A stretch of 64,000 nucleotides of DNA, taken from assembly GCA_029465975.1 (NCBI GenBank), contig CM055758.1:11507326-11571325 (forward strand), given 5' to 3'. Below, one piece after another: positions 60,858 to 64,000 of the stretch. The first letter of the stretch is position 1; every line of letters starts with the position of its first letter. A model generated the notes under the pieces. That model did not search any database, was not told the origin of the DNA, and worked only from the letters and a program-made list of their open reading frames with translations. The stretch is from Dallia pectoralis. Lineage: Eukaryota > Chordata > Actinopteri > Esociformes > Umbridae. Both the position numbers and the translations under genes were made by a program.

Positions 60858-61481
60858 GGAGCTTTCCCTGTCCTTCTACAAGACAAGCTCTCCCAGCTCA
60901 ACGTACCAGGCTCCACCTGCATGTGGATCACAGTCTTCCTGTCTGACAGGAAGCAGTGCATTAAGTTAGGGACACAAGTCTCTGACTCCCGGTCCATTAG
61001 CACCGGGTCCCCCCAGGGCTGCGTCCTTTCTCCTCTGCTCTTCTCCCTGTACACCAACAGTTGCAACACAAGTCATCCGCCTGTCAAGATCCTGAAGTTT
61101 GCGGACGACACCACCCTCATTGGACTCATCTCCGGAGGGGGGGCGAGTCTGACTACAGGCTGGAAGCTGACAGCCTGGTGACCTGGTGTAGCCAGAACCA
61201 CTTAGATCTCAATGCTCTAAAGACAGTGGCGATGGTTGTGGACTTCAGGAGGAACTCAGCCCCACTCTCTCCCATCACCCTGTGTGGCTCTCCCGTCAAC
61301 ACGGTAGAGTCCTTCCGCTTCCTGGGCACTATCCTCTCTCAAGACCTCAAGTGTGATTTGAACATCTGCTCACTGACCAGGAAAGCACAACAGAGGATGT
61401 ACTTCCTTCGGCAGCTGAAGAAATTCAACCTGCCTAAGACTATGATGGTTCACTTCTACTCAGCCATCGTTGAGTCCATCC
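60858..61481 (+). pseudogene. L2-like LINE reverse transcriptase fragment, part 1
   Basis: RT palm/thumb fragment: LQDKLSQLNVPGSTCMWIT, ISTGSPQGCVLSPLLFSLY (motif B), KFADDTTLIG (motif C with the catalytic Asp pair), then after a frameshift at about 61150 DSLVTWCSQNHLDLNALKT, VESFRFLGTILSQDLK and KAQQRMYFLRQLKKFNLPK. The wording is that of CR1/L2-group LINEs abundant in teleosts. The endonuclease and the first RT motifs are missing. The fragment is interrupted at 61481 and continues at 62098. Confidence 0.85.
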
Positions 61482-62097
61482 CATAGACTGTTTAAAGATA
61501 TGGACGTAGTATCCGTGACGTCACCCGTAGGTTTCTGAAGACCGTTTTTGAAGCCTAAAGTGGGCGTAACCGACCGTCGCCATCTGGCAGCGCGTCACTC
61601 CCGGATAAACGAAAATAGTCAAAGAGGCGGAACGTGGATGGAGCTGAGGAGCCTGGATGCTGTTTACTGAGTAATTATAGGCTAATTTCTTACACATATC
61701 TTTGAGGACATGTCAAAAAATACTTCCAAATATAGTCAGTGTTAATAAATGTTACGCTATTTATGAAAATGCAGGCATCCGGTAATGCGGGAATCCGCTG
61801 GACACACCCTTAATTATGCAGAACTTTAAATATTAATAAACTAAACGGATGAGTTATAAAAAAATTCACCCCCCTCACAGTTGTTATGAAGGGCAAAATT
61901 AGCTGTATAGACCAAAGCCAAATAGAGAACCAGGCTGTAAACATGTTTTTTTTCTGCTGTAAAGTTGTTCATTTTAACATGGGGGAGATACAGATTTGAC
62001 TCACTTCTGCAGCCAGCCTCAAGCGGACCGTCAATGAATTGCAGTTTAACTCACTTCCTTATTGGTTTCAGGAGAGAGACCGGAAGGTTGCCACTTG
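61482..62097. mobile_element. ~616-bp non-autonomous element inserted in the LINE fragment
   Basis: Starts 'catagactgtttaaagatat' and contains 'gatatggacgtagtatccgt' and 'aaccaggctgtaaacatg', words of a repeat widespread in teleosts. It is flanked by an 8-bp direct repeat gtccatcc (61474-61481 and 62098-62105), the size used by hAT transposases. Terminal inverted repeats are weak. It carries no ORF. Confidence 0.75.
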
Positions 62098-62200
62098 GTC
62101 CATCCTCATCCATCACCATCCGCTGCTGCTACAGCTAAGGACCAGAGCAGAATTCGCCTTTGGCTAAGTCACACCCTAGAATGTAGATTGACCAATCACA
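62098..62200 (+). pseudogene. L2-like LINE fragment, part 2
   Basis: Continuation of the LINE after the insertion: SPSAAATAKDQSRIRLW corresponds to the family's WYAAATAKDKxxLQR segment that follows VESI(L)TSSITV. Similarity is lost after about 62160. Confidence 0.65.
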
Positions 62201-62423
62201 GCGCAGCAAAGAACGAGCTCCCACACTTTATCAGAGTGCTCCATTGACTTTAACACCTGCGTCTCATATTTTCGGTCTCGTCAGGCAATTACCGTCGTAG
62301 TTTTATCAAAAATAGAGTTAAACGTTGTGCCTGGTGGCAGGGGGGTGGCAGTTTTTCCCTTCCCAAAACCGAAGTCAAATCTTGACAAGTGTCGTCTTTG
62401 GATTACAGAAAACATGCATAACA

Positions 62424-62573
62424 GAAAACATGCCTGACAACAACAGAGCAGAGTTCCCAACAACCTTTGCAATTGTTGATGGTACAGAGATTAAGACAGA
62501 AAAACCAACATCATTGTTACTTCAAAGTCAGACTTACTCAAACTACAAATCTGCCAACACACTTAAATGCGCG
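62424..62573 (+). pseudogene. DDE_4-type transposase fragment
   Basis: Encodes MPDNNRAEFPTTFAIVDGTE and IKTEKPTSLLLQSQTYSNYKS, the first catalytic-Asp block of the DDE_4 superfamily (HARBI1 / ISL2EU type), where the family reads IVDCTEIxxExPxxL...QxxTxSxYKxxNT. The frame stops at 62574-62576 right after NTLKCA, and no second or third catalytic block is seen downstream, so it is a relic or a single exon. Confidence 0.6.
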
Positions 62574-62576
62574 TAA

Positions 62577-63389
62577 AACCATGCGGAGCTAACCAAAACA
62601 TCACCTCGTCAGCTAACGTTAAAGTTACCTAGCATCCCGGTTGTTGATACGCTAGCAAACGCTGCTAATAAATACAACATAACGATTATATAAGTGAATA
62701 GAGACCTACCCAGCTTTGCATGAACAGTGTTGCTCCTTGATATTGTTAGTCCCAGCCTCCGTCTCGATTAGTAGGATATGCGGTACGTGGTTCATTTTTT
62801 TTTTTACTGTGACCGGTATGCTTTTGCCTCTTTGGAAGACATGTTTTTCCTTGCGTTTCACCTGTATGTCTTGAATATAGCCTTCAAACGCATATTGCAG
62901 CCCCTTTTGCCTACTTCTATTGACAACTTATTTTGCTGCTTCATTATTCTTAAATTGACAAAATAGTATGTTTTGTTAAAGTTTGGTTTGACAAAAAGGT
63001 ATTCACTAACTGCAAGTGCAGTAACGAATTCGCGTTTCTGTTTTGCAAGTACTTTGGGAGGAGACACGGCTTGAACCCAACATGGAATTGTGGATTTAAA
63101 ATATTTATCCGAAAAGTGTGAGCTTCTCATCAAATAAGGTAGCCCCAAGCCTAGGCCCCGTATAAGACCATTACACACGTTTACTTTGAATTGATCCAGT
63201 CAATATATTGCTGTTCTCTCTGCAATAATGACCTATATTTTTTCAGTGGTTCCCAAACTGTTTTATTCGGTACATGATCTTGATCTTATAATTGCACAAT
63301 GAGTTGCTAAACGGTGTTGATTAAACAGTTTCTGTACCTAAAGCGCTCCGGACCCCACGTGACTACCGGTGTTCGGGCTGCCATTTTGG
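62577..63389. other. spacer between two transposon-gene fragments
   Basis: Contains no recognised coding sequence. Towards its end, 'ccggaccccacgtgactacc' and 'gctgccattttggc' (63349-63395) look like a promoter and 5' UTR (E-box cacgtg). Confidence 0.35.
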
Positions 63390-63743
63390 CAGTAAAACGA
63401 CCAGCGCCGAAGCTTTTCAAGTACTCATCTCACTTTGATTCGCATGACATTGAGCTTTATATAAAAACTATTATAAATTATTAAAATTAAATAGGTTAAA
63501 TATTACCGACCCATACAATGCCCCCGGGGTGCTTTTAACAAGTATCTCCGCTGAAGTAGACGTCCCAGATCTGCAGTATACGGATATATATAACTACCTG
63601 ATAAACTTCCCATTCCTACTCGGGTGACTTTCTGAAAGCCTACAAAAGCCTGGAGGGTTACAAGTGGACTCAGTCTGGCTTTGTAACGAACATCCAGCTG
63701 TGGAATCTTCAAGCAAAAAAAATGCTGCATCATCACTGGAAGG
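63390..63743 (+). pseudogene. 5' exon of a SWIM/YqaJ-type teleost transposon-linked gene, frameshifted
   Basis: Plus-strand reading gives KRPAPKLFKYSSHFDSHDIE, then after a frame break near 63480 NITDPYNAPGVLL, VDVPDLQYTDIYNYLINFP, and after a second break near 63622 DFLKAYKSLEGYKWTQSGFV and TNIQLW, ending at donor gtaagt (63744). The phrase KAYKSLEGYK...SGFVTNIQLW matches, from memory, the N-terminal region of multi-copy teleost proteins that later carry a SWIM zinc finger and a YqaJ-like exonuclease domain. Those downstream domains are not in the window. Two frameshifts suggest a decayed copy. Confidence 0.5.
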
Positions 63744-64000
63744 GTAAGTGTCCCAGTTTAATAGGTAGTGTAACGTTAGCATGGCTAGTAGAGGTCTGGG
63801 TTGTTTGTTTACGTTACCTTGGCTAGCAATTGCGGTGCGTCTGGCTATCTGTTAGCTAGTTTGTATCTTTGATGTACTCAACCAAGTTAGCTGACATTTT
63901 TTATTTCATGTATAGGTTAATCATTAAATTAATAAACGAATTATATAAAAATATTGTCAATGCACTAAACTGGTTCTATGCCTTTATTAATAAAACGTAT

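Overview
This is vertebrate nuclear DNA, most likely from a teleost fish. The evidence is intron-rich genes with GT-AG splice sites, orthologues of human genes mostly from 12q24 (atp2a2, pus1, noc4l, vps29), and teleost-type repeats (Tc1, hAT, I-superfamily LINE, L2-like LINE). A few short repeats resemble ones I associate with salmonids and pikes, but I cannot fix the species.

Layout. 1-4.83 kb: the 5' part of atp2a2 (SERCA2) on the minus strand, four coding exons including an 18-bp microexon. 5-15.1 kb: gene-poor, with Tc1 relics and a foldback structure (inverted arms near 9.0-9.23 and 13.89-14.12 kb) that encloses a broken hAT transposase of ZMYM1 type. 15.12-29.82 kb: one LINE of the RNase H-bearing I superfamily, flanked by a near-perfect target-site duplication and swollen from roughly 5 kb to 14.7 kb. 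The swelling comes from a nested 3.5-kb zinc-finger gene fragment inside ORF1, 218 tandem copies of a 27-bp piece of its own endonuclease domain, and 16 copies of a 25-bp piece of its own RT-RNase H linker. 30.3-33.3 kb: complete pus1. 34.3-41.8 kb: complete 15-exon noc4l, with a 12-bp minisatellite in intron 4 and a 29-bp minisatellite grown from a hAT insertion junction in intron 5. 44.06-47.72 kb: a large inverted-repeat element with an unrecognised spliced gene inside. 48.6-51.8 kb: complete vps29 with an optional 12-bp microexon and a hAT insertion carrying a BED-finger relic. 52.8-57.2 kb: a minisatellite of about 63-bp units. 58.27-59.44 kb: two overlapping minus-strand ORFs of unknown identity. 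60.86-62.2 kb: an L2-like LINE fragment split by a short element with an 8-bp duplication. 62.4-63.75 kb: relics of a DDE_4 transposase and of a SWIM/YqaJ-type protein.

The host genes are housekeeping genes: ER calcium pumping, tRNA pseudouridylation, small-subunit ribosome assembly and retromer sorting. There is no operon logic. The notable theme is repeated tandem amplification of short segments, several of them arising inside mobile elements or at their insertion junctions. No prokaryotic or CRISPR features are present.
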